Positions 26,653-36,777 of a stretch of 64,000 nucleotides of DNA are shown in pieces. The stretch covers positions 3,103,001-3,167,000 of the forward strand of contig NZ_CM001023.1 of NCBI RefSeq assembly GCF_000166275.1. The letters run 5' to 3'. This stretch comes from Algoriphagus machipongonensis (GTDB lineage: Bacteria; Bacteroidota; Bacteroidia; Cytophagales; Cyclobacteriaceae). A program made the translations under genes and the position numbers. Position 1 is the stretch's first letter, and the number at the start of each line of letters is the position of its first letter. The notes under the pieces are model-generated. The model saw only the letters and a program-made list of their open reading frames with translations. It was not told the DNA's origin and did not search any database.

Positions 26653-27621
26653 ATGGAAAAAACATTGGATTTAAAATTCAACTATACAGAAAAAAAAGAT
26701 ACAAGATCAGGTTTCGGTGACGGCTTCTTAGAGGCAGGTCGTAGAAACCCAAATGTCGTAGGGCTTTGCGCCGATTTGATTGGTTCCTTAAAAATGGGAG
26801 CTTTTCAAAAAGAATTCCCGGAAAGATTTTTCCAAACTGGAATCGCGGAAGCAAATATGATGGGTATCGCATCCGGACTAAGCATCAATGGCAAAATTCC
26901 TTTCACAGGAACGTTTGCTAACTTCTCAACAGGTAGAGTTTATGATCAAATCAGACAGTCTATTGCCTATTCTGAAAAGAATGTGAAAATCTGTGCATCG
27001 CATGCCGGATTAACTTTGGGAGAAGATGGTGCCACCCACCAGATTTTAGAAGATTTGGGAATGATGAAAATGCTTCCCAACATGACTGTAATCAACCCTT
27101 GTGATTACAACCAAACTAAAGCTGCTACGATCGCTATAGCAGAGTATGAAGGACCGGTTTATTTAAGATTCGGTAGACCATCTTGGCCTATCTTTACTCC
27201 TACTGATCAAAAATTTGAGATTGGTAAAGCTTGGAAAATGATCGAAGGAAAGGATGTTACCATCTTTGCAACTGGTCACCTAGTATGGGAAGCCGTTGTT
27301 GCTGAAGCAATTTTGAGAGAAGAAGGAATTTCTGCCGAGGTGATCAACATCCATACGATCAAACCTTTAGACGAAGAAGCTATTTTAGAATCTGTAGCGA
27401 AAACAGGTTGTGCTGTTGCTGCTGAAGAACATCAATACAACGGTGGCCTTGGAGATAGTGTAGCACAGACTTTAGCCAGAAACAATCCTGCTCCAATGGA
27501 GTACGTAGGTGTTAATGACAGCTTTGGTGAGTCAGGCACTCCTACTCAATTACTTGAAAAGTATGGGCTTAATGCCGCAAACATTGTAAAAGCTGCAAAA
27601 AAAGTCCTAGAAAGAAAATAA
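26653..27621 (+). CDS. Transketolase, C-terminal subunit
   Basis: A 322-residue partner of the preceding gene, carrying the pyrimidine-binding and C-terminal domains. Conserved blocks are GIAEANMMGIASGLS (with the catalytic Glu), FANFSTGRVYDQIRQSIAY, HAGLTLGEDGATHQ and the C-terminal VAAEEHQYNGGLGD. With the N-terminal subunit it should form the active heterotetramer. A strong terminator ends the unit. Confidence 0.95.
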   Translation: MEKTLDLKFNYTEKKDTRSGFGDGFLEAGRRNPNVVGLCADLIGSLKMGAFQKEFPERFFQTGIAEANMMGIASGLSINGKIPFTGTFANFSTGRVYDQIRQSIAYSEKNVKICASHAGLTLGEDGATHQILEDLGMMKMLPNMTVINPCDYNQTKAATIAIAEYEGPVYLRFGRPSWPIFTPTDQKFEIGKAWKMIEGKDVTIFATGHLVWEAVVAEAILREEGISAEVINIHTIKPLDEEAILESVAKTGCAVAAEEHQYNGGLGDSVAQTLARNNPAPMEYVGVNDSFGESGTPTQLLEKYGLNAANIVKAAKKVLERK

Positions 27622-27658
27622 CATAAATAGGCTTCTTTAAATAGAGCCTGCTATACTA

Positions 27659-27690
27659 AACCACAGTTTCAATAGGAACTGTGGTTTTTT
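27659..27690 (+). terminator. Terminator after the transketolase pair
   Basis: AACCACAGTT and AACTGTGGTT form a long stem around C-AATAG-G and are followed by TTTTATTT. Confidence 0.85.
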
Positions 27691-27723
27691 ATTTATCCCC
27701 TTTCTTTGGAAATTAACTTCTCA

Positions 27724-28260
27724 ATGATTCAAATCAATTCCAAGCTTAGCCTTCAACCTGTACGCAACAAGGATCACCAGAAGCTTTTTAAGCTAATGGA
27801 GAAAGTTTATAAATCTGCCTACCAACATTTTTGGACAGATCATGGAGATTGGTATTTAGAGCTTTGCTATAGCGAAAGAAATCTTGAAAAAGAACTTTCC
27901 AGAGAACGGCCGCACTACTATTTTGTAGTTTTTGAAAATAAAACTGTGGGGATTTTAAAATATGATTTCCCTTTTTCACCTAGAAAGATTGAAATCCCAA
28001 ATGCGATGAAATTGCATCGTCTTTACCTTGATGAGTCGGTGCAAGGTAAAGGAGTAGCCAAAGAACTGATGGTTCATATCGAAAAAGTAGCTATTGAAAA
28101 CAAGTTGAATTTCATTTGGCTGGAAGCCATGAAGAAAAAACCTCAGGCTAAACGATTCTATGAAAAAATGGGCTATGAATGGGTTTACACTTATCAATTG
28201 GAATTTGAAAGGCTTTTTCCGGAAGTGAGAGGAATCCAGATTATGAAGAAAAGGGTATAA
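27724..28260 (+). CDS. GNAT-family N-acetyltransferase
   Basis: A 178-residue single GNAT domain. The acetyl-CoA loop is LYLDESVQGKGVAKELM, and the C-terminal part shows the usual KKKPQAKRFYEKMGY pattern, in which the tyrosine often acts as general acid. The substrate is unknown. ATG 27724 (MIQINSKL) is preferred to the in-frame TTG 18 bases upstream. It is a single gene between two terminators. Confidence 0.85.
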   Translation: MIQINSKLSLQPVRNKDHQKLFKLMEKVYKSAYQHFWTDHGDWYLELCYSERNLEKELSRERPHYYFVVFENKTVGILKYDFPFSPRKIEIPNAMKLHRLYLDESVQGKGVAKELMVHIEKVAIENKLNFIWLEAMKKKPQAKRFYEKMGYEWVYTYQLEFERLFPEVRGIQIMKKRV

Positions 28261-28296
28261 AAAAATCTTCCCCCCAAACGGGAGGAAGATTTAAAC
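28258..28296. terminator. Terminator between the GNAT gene and the giant repeat protein gene
   Basis: AAATCTTCC and GGAAGATTT form the outer stem and CCC/GGG an inner stem, with A-rich and T-rich flanks. It could end transcription from either side. Confidence 0.6.
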
Positions 28297-28316
28297 ACTC
28301 ACCAATCAATTTAAAC

Positions 28317-30683
28317 TTACTTTTTGATCAATCTCTTATTCACTACTATTTGTCCTGTTTTCAACTGAACAGTATATAGACCTGGGCTGAAGTGATCAAT
28401 ATTAATTTGGTATTTAGGAGTTCCAGCCTTCACGCCTTCTTCCTCGTAAACGAGTCTTCCCAAAGCATCAAAGATTCTGATTCCAACATTGACAGATTGT
28501 CCTAACTCCACTTCAATATTCAAGTTGGAATGTGCTGGGTTAGGGAACATGTTAAAGTCTCCAAATCGGATTTCTTTGTTCAGTTCAAAGGATCTTTCAA
28601 TAGTTTGCCCAACTCTATCTGTACTGAATACTGTCAATTTGGTAGATGTTGGAATTTCATTACCAATCCAAACTAAAGACTGACCTCTTACTTCGAAGTT
28701 CTCGTTTTCAACAATTGAATAAGTATGCTGATTATCAAGTGGGTCAATGGTATTGAAATTACCAATGATGGTCCCTCTCGTGATACCTTTTTGCATTACA
28801 GAGTTACTCAATTGGATGTCAGTTGCCATCGGCTTATCAGCTACTAAAACATTGATGGTAATTGGCTCTTCTAAAGTAAACCAATCATTTTCAGCTAATC
28901 CTGCCTTGAATTCATAGAAACCTGCTTGTAGAGAATTGTAAGAATCCGTTTCCACTTTTAGCTGGACAGGTTTACCCTCAAACCAGGTAGCTCCCATTTC
29001 AGCAATTTTCTTCTCAATTACTTCAGATGGTGTATTCCAAGGAACTTCGACAAGATCAGAAACGACACGTTTATTGCCTTTGCCTTTTGCTTCATGGATT
29101 ACGATAGATCCACCACCAAGAGTTGTTGCGGCATCAGAATTATCATCGGCACCCAAGCCATCGGCACCCAAGCCATTGTCATAAATAATTCCTGAGTTAC
29201 CCCAAATCTTAATTCTGAATTCGTCAGGATCTGAACCTCCATTATAATCTCCATCCAAAGCAACAAGGGTAAACTTAAAGCCTGGCTGTCCATTGATAGT
29301 ACCTTCACCTCTATAGGTCGCTTTCTTGCCAGAAATCACCAAGCTTCCAGATTCATGCAGGGTAGATTTGAAGTTTAGATTTCCTGCTTTGAATTGGAAT
29401 TCAGTATTTCCATCGACTTGGCTAGAACCTTTTTTGTATTTGGAAACAAAGCCGAAGTTGGCTTTTCCAGATAAGCTTTCATCTGCTTTGTATGCTCCGG
29501 CTGGTGACATAATCCAACCACCCCCAGTGACGAAGCTTCCATTTGGATCATATAGCGGTAAGTAAGCTACTGATTCAGCACAACCTGTTCCCACTATAGC
29601 ATCTACTTTGTAAACGATTGGTAAACTTCCCAGAATAGTGGAAGAAACATTTAAAGTAACTAGACCATTAGCATCGGAGCTAGAGCTACCTACTGAATTT
29701 CCATTCAAATAGAACGTTACAGAGACTCCTGGTACAGCCGGAGAAACAGTAGCACTTAGGATAGCATTTGACCCCACTTGAACTGGAGCACTGGAAGCAG
29801 AAGCGTCGATGGTCACATCGTTAATAGTAAATACACCTTCATTATATGTGATATCATAATTTGATAAAACATTTGAAGGCGATAACGTAGCACTTATTAT
29901 AGTTCCAGAGATGGAATAAGTTGCTTCCACATTATCACTTGAAATAAACCCTTCCAAAGAACCAGATAATTCAGGATCATCCTGACCACAATATTTGGAT
30001 GCAGGATTAGGGGTAACTGAGGCTGGTTTTGCTGTGATGTCTGCTGTTGTAGTCGCCACTGAACCCAGGCTGTAGTTGCCTGCATCTGCTCCCGATAACG
30101 TTGCACCTGTTAAGGTAACTGTCTTGCCTGTGGCCACATCCTCATCCGAGAATGTTGCTGTTCCGCCTGTCAAGGTTACCGCATCCGGTGAGATCACCCC
30201 ATTCAGGGTTCTGGTCAATACCGTTGCGCTGTTGTTGCCGTCGTATACCTTATTGTCAGCTGTGAAGTTTCCAGTGATTTCCAACGCTGTGATGTCTGCT
30301 GTTGTAGTCGCCACTGAACCCAGGCTGTAGTTGCCTGCATCTGCTCCCGATAACGTTGCACCTGTTAAGGTAACTGTCTTGCCTGTGGCCACATCCTCAT
30401 CCGAGAATGTTGCTGTTCCGCCTGTCAAGGTTACCGCATCCGGTGAGATCACCCCATTCAGGGTTCTGGTCAATACCGTTGCGCTGTTGTTGCCGTCGTA
30501 TACCTTATTGTCAGCTGTGAAGTTTCCAGTGATTTCCAACGCTGTGATGTCTGCTGTTGTAGTCGCCACTGAACCCAGGCTGTAGTTGCCTGCATCTGCT
30601 CCCGATAACGTTGCACCTGTTAAGGTAACTGTCTTGCCTGTGGCCACATCCTCATCCGAGAATGTTGCTGTTCCGCCTGTCAA
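28317..30683 (-). CDS. C-terminal fragment: MBG repeats, Ig-like, post-COAP-like and T9SS sorting domains
   Basis: This open frame of 788 residues holds the last two to three repeats, a divergent final MBG-like unit (ITAKPASVTPNPASKYCG), an Ig-like domain (APVQVGSNAILSATVSPA), and a domain with VTGGGWIMSPAGAY and GKANFGFVSKYKKG that resembles the post-COAP-1 domain. A cadherin-like segment and a type A T9SS sorting domain follow (NMFPNPAHSNLNIEVE ... GLYTVQLKTG ... KRLIKK). The sorting domain directs export through the outer membrane and is removed on the surface. The apparent start at 30683 is only where the frame opens after an extra base near 30697; it is not a true start. Confidence 0.8.
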   Translation of the reverse strand: MTGGTATFSDEDVATGKTVTLTGATLSGADAGNYSLGSVATTTADITALEITGNFTADNKVYDGNNSATVLTRTLNGVISPDAVTLTGGTATFSDEDVATGKTVTLTGATLSGADAGNYSLGSVATTTADITALEITGNFTADNKVYDGNNSATVLTRTLNGVISPDAVTLTGGTATFSDEDVATGKTVTLTGATLSGADAGNYSLGSVATTTADITAKPASVTPNPASKYCGQDDPELSGSLEGFISSDNVEATYSISGTIISATLSPSNVLSNYDITYNEGVFTINDVTIDASASSAPVQVGSNAILSATVSPAVPGVSVTFYLNGNSVGSSSSDANGLVTLNVSSTILGSLPIVYKVDAIVGTGCAESVAYLPLYDPNGSFVTGGGWIMSPAGAYKADESLSGKANFGFVSKYKKGSSQVDGNTEFQFKAGNLNFKSTLHESGSLVISGKKATYRGEGTINGQPGFKFTLVALDGDYNGGSDPDEFRIKIWGNSGIIYDNGLGADGLGADDNSDAATTLGGGSIVIHEAKGKGNKRVVSDLVEVPWNTPSEVIEKKIAEMGATWFEGKPVQLKVETDSYNSLQAGFYEFKAGLAENDWFTLEEPITINVLVADKPMATDIQLSNSVMQKGITRGTIIGNFNTIDPLDNQHTYSIVENENFEVRGQSLVWIGNEIPTSTKLTVFSTDRVGQTIERSFELNKEIRFGDFNMFPNPAHSNLNIEVELGQSVNVGIRIFDALGRLVYEEEGVKAGTPKYQINIDHFSPGLYTVQLKTGQIVVNKRLIKK

Positions 30684-33600
30684 GGTTACCGCATCCGGGT
30701 GAGATCACCCCATTCAGGGTTCTGGTCAATACCGTTGCGCTGTTGTTGCCGTCGTATACCTTATTGTCAGCTGTGAAGTTTCCAGTGATTTCCAACGCTG
30801 TGATGTCTGCTGTTGTAGTCGCCACTGAACCCAGGCTGTAGTTGCCTGCATCTGCTCCCGATAACGTTGCACCTGTTAAGGTAACTGTCTTGCCTGTGGC
30901 CACATCCTCATCCGAGAATGTTGCTGTTCCGCCTGTCAAGGTTACCGCATCCGGTGAGATCACCCCATTCAGGGTTCTGGTCAATACCGTTGCGCTGTTG
31001 TTGCCGTCGTATACCTTATTGTCAGCTGTGAAGTTTCCAGTGATTTCCAACGCTGTGATGTCTGCTGTTGTAGTCGCCACTGAACCCAGGCTGTAGTTGC
31101 CTGCATCTGCTCCCGATAACGTTGCACCTGTTAAGGTAACTGTCTTGCCTGTGGCCACATCCTCATCCGAGAATGTTGCTGTTCCGCCTGTCAAGGTTAC
31201 CGCATCCGGTGAGATCACCCCATTCAGGGTTCTGGTCAATACCGTTGCGCTGTTGTTGCCGTCGTATACCTTATTGTCAGCTGTGAAGTTTCCAGTGATT
31301 TCCAACGCTGTGATGTCTGCTGTTGTAGTCGCCACTGAACCCAGGCTGTAGTTGCCTGCATCTGCTCCCGATAACGTTGCACCTGTTAAGGTAACTGTCT
31401 TGCCTGTGGCCACATCCTCATCCGAGAATGTTGCTGTTCCGCCTGTCAAGGTTACCGCATCCGGTGAGATCACCCCATTCAGGTTCTGGTCAATACCGTT
31501 GCGCTGTGTTGCCGTCGTATACCTTATTGTCAGCTGTGAAGTTCCAGTGATTTCCACGCTGTGATGTCTGCTGTTGTAGTCGCCACTGAACCCAGGCTGT
31601 AGTGCTGCATCTGCTCCCGATAACGTTGCACCTGTTAAGGTAACTGTCTGCCTGTGGCCACACCTCATCCGAGAATGTTGCTGTTCCGCCTGTCAAGGTT
31701 ACCGCATCCGGTGAGATCACCCCATTCAGGGTTCTGGTCAATACCGTTGCGCTGTTGTTGCCGTCGTATACTTTATTGTCAGCTGTGAAGTTTCCAGTGA
31801 TTTCCAACGCTGTGATGTCTGCTGTTGTAGTCGCCACTGAACCCAGGCTGTAGTTGCCTGCATCTGCTCCCGATAACGTTGCACCTGTTAAGGTAACTGT
31901 CTTGCCTGTGGCCACATCCTCATCCGAGAATGTTGCTGTTCCGCCTGTCAAGGTTACCGCATCCGGTGAGATCACCCCATTCAGGGTTCTGGTCAATACC
32001 GTTGCGCTGTTGTTGCCGTCGTATACCTTATTGTCAGCTCTGAAGTTTCCAGTGATTTCCAACGCTGTGATGTCTGCTGTTGTAGTCGCCACTGAACCCA
32101 GGCTGTAGTTGCCTGCATCTGCTCCCGATAACGTTGCACCTGTTAAGGTAACTGTCTTGCCTGTGGCCACATCCTCATCCGAGAATGTTGCTGTTCCGCC
32201 TGTCAAGGTTACCGCATCCGGTGAGATCACCCCATTCAGGGTTCTGGTCAATACCGTTGCGCTGTTGTTGCCGTCGTATACCTTATTGTCAGCTGTGAAG
32301 TTTCCAGTGATTTCCAACGCTGTGATGTCTGCTGTTGTAGTCGCCACTGAACCCAGGCTGTAGTTGCCTGCATCTGCTCCCGATAACGTTGCACCTGTTA
32401 AGGTAACTGTCTTGCCTGTGGCCACATCCTCATCCGAGAATGTTGCTGTTCCGCCTGTCAAGGTTACCGCATCCGGTGAGATCACCCCATTCAGGGTTCT
32501 GGTCAATACCGTTGCGCTGTTGTTGCCGTCGTATACCTTATTGTCAGCTGTGAAGTTTCCAGTGATTTCCAACGCTGTGATGTCTGCTGTTGTAGTCGCC
32601 ACTGAACCCAGGCTGTAGTTGCCTGCATCTGCTCCCGATAACGTTGCACCTGTTAAGGTAACTGTCTTGCCTGTGGCCACATCCTCATCCGAGAATGTTG
32701 CTGTTCCGCCTGTCAAGGTTACCGCATCCGGTGAGATCACCCCATTCAGGGTTCTGGTCAATACCGTTGCGCTGTTGTTGCCGTCGTATACCTTATTGTC
32801 AGCTGTGAAGTTTCCAGTGATTTCCAACGCTGTGATGTCTGCTGTTGTAGTCGCCACTGAACCCAGGCTGTAGTTGCCTGCATCTGCTCCCGATAACGTT
32901 GCACCTGTTAAGGTAACTGTCTTGCCTGTGGCCACATCCTCATCCGAGAATGTTGCTGTTCCGCCTGTCAAGGTTACCGCATCCGGTGAGATCACCCCAT
33001 TCAGGGTTCTGGTCAATACCGTTGCGCTGTTGTTGCCGTCGTATACCTTATTGTCAGCTGTGAAGTTTCCAGTGATTTCCAACGCTGTGATGTCTGCTGT
33101 TGTAGTCGCCACTGAACCCAGGCTGTAGTTGCCTGCATCTGCTCCCGATAACGTTGCACCTGTTAAGGTAACTGTCTTGCCTGTGGCACATCCTCATCCG
33201 AGAATGTTGCTGTTCCGCCTGTCAAGGTTACCGCATCCCGGTGAGATCACCCCATTCAGGGTCTGGTCATACCGTTGCGCTGTTGTTGCCGTCGTATACC
33301 TTATTGTCAGCTGTGAAGTTTCCAGTGATTTCCAACGCTGTGATGTCTGCTGTGTAGTCGCCACTGAACCCAGGCTGTAGTTGCCTGCATCTGCTCCCGA
33401 TAACGTTGCACCTGTTAAGGTAACTGTCTTGCCTGTGGCCACATCCTCATCCGAGAATGTTGCTGTTCCGCCTGTCAAGGTTACCGCATCCGGTGAGATC
33501 ACCCCATTCAGGGTTCTGGTCAATACCGTTGCGCTGTTGTTGCCGTCGTATACCTTATTGTCAGCTGTGAAGTTTCCAGTGATTTCCAACGCTGTGATGT

Positions 33601-35364
33601 CTGCTGTTGTAGTCGCCACTGAACCCAGGCTGTAGTTGCCTGCATCTGCTCCCGATAACGTTGCACCTGTTAAGGTAACTGTCTTGCCTGTGGCCACATC
33701 CTTCATCCGAGAATGTTGCTGTTCCGCCTGTCAAGGTTACCGCATCCGGTGAGATCACCCCATTCAGGGTTCTGGTCAATACCGTTGCGCTGTTGTTGCC
33801 GTCGTATACCTTATTGTCAGCTGTGAAGTTTCCAGTGATTTCCAACGCTGTGATGTCTGCTGTTGTAGTCGCCACTGAACCCAGGCTGTAGTTGCCTGCA
33901 TCTGCTCCCGATAACGTTGCACCTGTTAAGGTAACTGTCTTGCCTGTGGCCACATCCTCATCCGAGAATGTTGCTGTTCCGCCTGTCAAGGTTACCGCAT
34001 CCGGTGAGATCACCCCATTCAGGGTTCTGGTCAATACCGTTGCGCTGTTGTTGCCGTCGTATACCTTATTGTCAGCTGTGAAGTTTCCAGTGATTTCCAA
34101 CGCTGTGATGTCTGCTGTTGTAGTCGCCACTGAACCCAGGCTGTAGTTGCCTGCATCTGCTCCCGATAACGTTGCACCTGTTAAGGTAACTGTCTTGCCT
34201 GTGGCCACATCCTCATCCGAGAATGTTGCTGTTCCGCCTGTCAAGGTTACCGCATCCGGTGAGATCACCCCATTCAGGGTTCTGGTCAATACCGTTGCGC
34301 TGTTGTTGCCGTCGTATACCTTATTGTCAGCTGTGAAGTTTCCAGTGATTTCCAACGCTGTGATGTCTGCTGTTGTAGTCGCCACTGAACCCAGGCTGTA
34401 GTTGCCTGCATCTGCTCCCGATAACGTTGCACCTGTTAAGGTAACTGTCTTGCCTGTGGCCACATCCTCATCCGAGAATGTTGCTGTTCCGCCTGTCAAG
34501 GTACCGCATCCGGTGAGATCACCCCATTCAGGTTCTGTCAATACCGTTGCGCTGTTTTGCCGTCGTATACTTATTGTCAGCTGTGAAGTTTCCAGTGATT
34601 TCCAACGCTGTGATGTCTGCTGTTGTAGTCGCCACTGAACCCAGGCTGTAGTTGCCTGCATCTGCTCCCGATAACGTTGCACCTGTTAAGGTAACTGTCT
34701 TGCCTGTGGCCACATCCTCATCCGAGAATGTTGCTGTTCCGCCTGTCAAGGTTACCGCATCCGGTGAGATCACCCCATTCAGGGTTCTGGTCAATACCGT
34801 TGCGCTGTTGTTGCCGTCGTATACCTTATTGTCAGCTGTGAAGTTTCCAGTGATTTCCAACGCTGTGATGTCTGCTGTTGTAGTCGCCACTGAACCCAGG
34901 CTGTAGTTGCCTGCATCTGCTCCCGATAACGTTGCACCTGTTAAGGTAACTGTCTTGCCTGTGGCCACATCCTCATCCGAGAATGTTGCTGTTCCGCCTG
35001 TCAAGGTTACCGCATCCGGTGAGATCACCCCATTCAGGGTTCTGGTCAATACCGTTGCGCTGTTGTTGCCGTCGTATACCTTATTGTCAGCTGTGAAGTT
35101 TCCAGTGATTTCCAACGCTGTGATGTCTGCTGTGTAGTCGCCACTGAACCCAGGCTGTAGTTGCCTGCATCTGCTCCCGATAACGTTGCACCTGTTAAGG
35201 TAACTGTCTTGCCTGTGGCCACATCCTCATCCGAGAATGTTGCTGTTCCGCCTGTCAAGGTTACCGCATCCGGTGAGATCACCCCATTCAGGGTTCTGGT
35301 CAATACCGTTGCGCTGTTGTTGCCGTCGTATACCTTATTGTCAGCTGTGAAGTTTCCAGTGATT
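30031..35364 (-). repeat. Tandem array of 21 copies of a 255-bp coding repeat
   Basis: The landmark TTGCCTGCATCTGC recurs at about 30076, 30331, 30586, 30842, 31097, 31352, 31602 (imperfect), 31854, 32109, 32364, 32619, 32874, 33129, 33381, 33636, 33892, 34147, 34402, 34652, 34907 and 35161. The period is 255 bp, or 85 codons. Each unit encodes NKVYDGNNSATVLTRTLNGV, VTLTGGTATFSDEDVATGK and LSGADAGNYSLGSVATTTA, the YDG/MBG pattern. Copies are nearly identical. Substitutions seen are rare, for example one near 32040 changing Thr to Arg. The array is visibly richer in G+C than its surroundings. Internal open frames at 30652-31668, 33194-33706, 33561-34682 and 34528-35115 are pieces of it. Confidence 0.95.
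31490..33112 (-). CDS. Internal fragment of the repeat protein (longest uninterrupted central piece)
   Basis: A 540-residue open frame made almost wholly of the 85-residue repeat, with six consecutive copies in frame between two indel clusters (about 33187-33352 and about 31480-31665). Its first codon is inside a repeat and has no start features. It is listed so that the reader can see where the frame is continuous; it is not an independent gene. Confidence 0.5.
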   Translation of the reverse strand: MATTTADITALEITGNFTADNKVYDGNNSATVLTRTLNGVISPDAVTLTGGTATFSDEDVATGKTVTLTGATLSGADAGNYSLGSVATTTADITALEITGNFTADNKVYDGNNSATVLTRTLNGVISPDAVTLTGGTATFSDEDVATGKTVTLTGATLSGADAGNYSLGSVATTTADITALEITGNFTADNKVYDGNNSATVLTRTLNGVISPDAVTLTGGTATFSDEDVATGKTVTLTGATLSGADAGNYSLGSVATTTADITALEITGNFTADNKVYDGNNSATVLTRTLNGVISPDAVTLTGGTATFSDEDVATGKTVTLTGATLSGADAGNYSLGSVATTTADITALEITGNFRADNKVYDGNNSATVLTRTLNGVISPDAVTLTGGTATFSDEDVATGKTVTLTGATLSGADAGNYSLGSVATTTADITALEITGNFTADNKVYDGNNSATVLTRTLNGVISPDAVTLTGGTATFSDEVWPQADSYLNRCNVIGSRCSTTAWVQWRLQQQTSQRGNHWNFTADNKVYDGNTAQRY

Positions 35365-36506
35365 GGCTTTGGTGAAACAGTTAAAGTAGCATTCCCATCA
35401 CTAGTAACAGAACCACAATCACCAGTTACCACAACTCTATATTTTCTCCCAGACAAACTAACGCTTGGTTTCGTCAAAGTAAGCGTTGCAGTATTTACTC
35501 CCGAGTATATTCCTCCATTAACAAGAGGTGACCAAGAGCCATTAAATTCTTCCCATTGATAAGCTATTCCAGTGCCTGAAGTAGTAACAGAAAACAAAGC
35601 ATCAGAACCATATGTAACTCCTGTGTTTTCAGGATCAGATACACTTGTAGAGACCAACAAAGTCGTCGACGGTTGGACACCAGGGTTATCAATAGTACCT
35701 ATTGCCGGGTATTTTGTACCACTTAAATCATTACTAACCCATGCTTCAGTCGTCCACTCAAAAGTTCCTATTAAATTTGAAGCGACATCAGCAGTAAAAA
35801 TCAATTCCAATGACTGTCCCTGCTGAATCTTATCATTATTAGAAAGCGCATTTAAAGTCACATAGGCTTGATCAACGTTAATTTCCCAATTTGGAATCGG
35901 TGTAATTGAAAGATTTGTAAATCCTAAAGGAATTGCAACTCTAATTGCCCCTAACCTTCCATTGGCTCCATTTGTGCCATTTTGCCCAGAACCAGGACCA
36001 GAACCAGGACCAGAACCAGGACCAGAACTAGAAGTTGTGTTATTTGAAATAACAAAAGTAAACTGAGCATTTGTACCTGGGCAAATTGTTAATGGGTTTG
36101 TAACTAGTGAAGCACTAAAAAGAAGAGCATCCGTAAACACAGTTGTAGCCACTAAACCCGAACTCTCTCCTGTAGCTGTCAAAGTAAAGGTCACACCAAG
36201 GTGATTCTCCTTAATCAGCATTTGATCATTGTAAATATTCCCATTAGAATCAGCCACTGCTGTCATATCATGAGGAAGCATACAAGTTGAAGGTTTAGGA
36301 TCTTCATCTATATGAAGAGTGACTGTTTCACCTGGTTGCCATCCTGAACCTGTAATGATTACTATATCACCAGGTTGATAATCCTCCTTATCCGTGGTAA
36401 CTGTGGCAGTGCCACTTTGGGCATTTACTGAGAAGACGTTCCCCATCATCAGGAAAAGCGTCAAACTCAACATTAGAAAGGCTGTGGGTTTGTAGATATT
36501 TTTCAT
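35046..36506 (-). CDS. N-terminal fragment: signal peptide, N-domain and first repeat
   Basis: This is the 5' part of the giant gene. ATG 36506 opens MKNIYKPTAFLML with a leader cleaved near SVNAQ. An N-terminal domain follows (YQPGDIVIITGSGWQPGETV, typical of exported Bacteroidota proteins with an Ig-like fold), then a flexible linker of repeated GSGP units (about 35990-36030), an SbsA/Ig-like segment (VTYGSDALFSVTTSGTGIAYQW), and the first repeat. The frame is lost at a missing T near 35131. A GTG 16 codons upstream (36554) is a weaker start. Confidence 0.75.
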   Translation of the reverse strand: MKNIYKPTAFLMLSLTLFLMMGNVFSVNAQSGTATVTTDKEDYQPGDIVIITGSGWQPGETVTLHIDEDPKPSTCMLPHDMTAVADSNGNIYNDQMLIKENHLGVTFTLTATGESSGLVATTVFTDALLFSASLVTNPLTICPGTNAQFTFVISNNTTSSSGPGSGPGSGPGSGQNGTNGANGRLGAIRVAIPLGFTNLSITPIPNWEINVDQAYVTLNALSNNDKIQQGQSLELIFTADVASNLIGTFEWTTEAWVSNDLSGTKYPAIGTIDNPGVQPSTTLLVSTSVSDPENTGVTYGSDALFSVTTSGTGIAYQWEEFNGSWSPLVNGGIYSGVNTATLTLTKPSVSLSGRKYRVVVTGDCGSVTSDGNATLTVSPKPITGNFTADNKVYDGNNSATVLTRTLNGVISPDAVTLTGGTATFSDEDVATGKTVTLTGATLSGADAGNYSLGSVATTQQTSQRWKSLETSQLTIRYTTATTAQRY

Positions 36507-36777
36507 AGGCTGTATTAAAAATCTCAAGTTCTTTAAGCCCCGATAAAAATTCACTCAAAATACGCTAGTTACCAAGGGCTTACTAAGGACACTATTCTTA
36601 ACTTTCCACATAAATAAAGAATTAATTTGTTTTTTAATAACTGTTTTATGTTTTACATATATTTTTTTTTGCCGTTCATTTATTGCAGCGGATTTTAACC
36701 TAAAACACAAGTGATATTTTACACAAATGGCATTATTCCTGTATTTTTAAGGCATTAACCTTCTTAATTTCAATATT

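Larger units (their letters stand above)
28317..36506 (-). pseudogene. Giant T9SS-secreted YDG/MBG-repeat surface protein, reading frame interrupted
   Basis: One gene seems to span this interval: ATG 36506 with signal peptide (MKNIYKPTAF...SVNAQ), an N-terminal region, 21 tandem 85-residue repeats, Ig-like and post-COAP-like domains, and a C-terminal T9SS sorting domain ending at 28317. With the frame restored it would encode about 2,700 residues. In the given sequence small indels in roughly six places inside the repeat array split it into seven overlapping open frames. The gene is either truly decayed or, more likely in my view, intact but poorly resolved across near-identical repeats. An adhesin, matrix or gliding-related surface role is inferred from architecture only. 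Confidence 0.75.

Noticed and set aside
30031..35364. CRISPR array or other non-coding satellite
   Set aside because: The units are 255 bp, contiguous and without spacers, and they translate into a known repeat pattern in the minus strand.
30076..35559. Repeated 84-codon open frames on the plus strand, one per repeat, all beginning MPASAPDN
   Set aside because: They are the antisense shadow of the minus-strand repeat. The 255-bp period is a multiple of three, so one chance open frame is copied in every unit. The minus strand has the signal peptide, YDG motif and T9SS domain.
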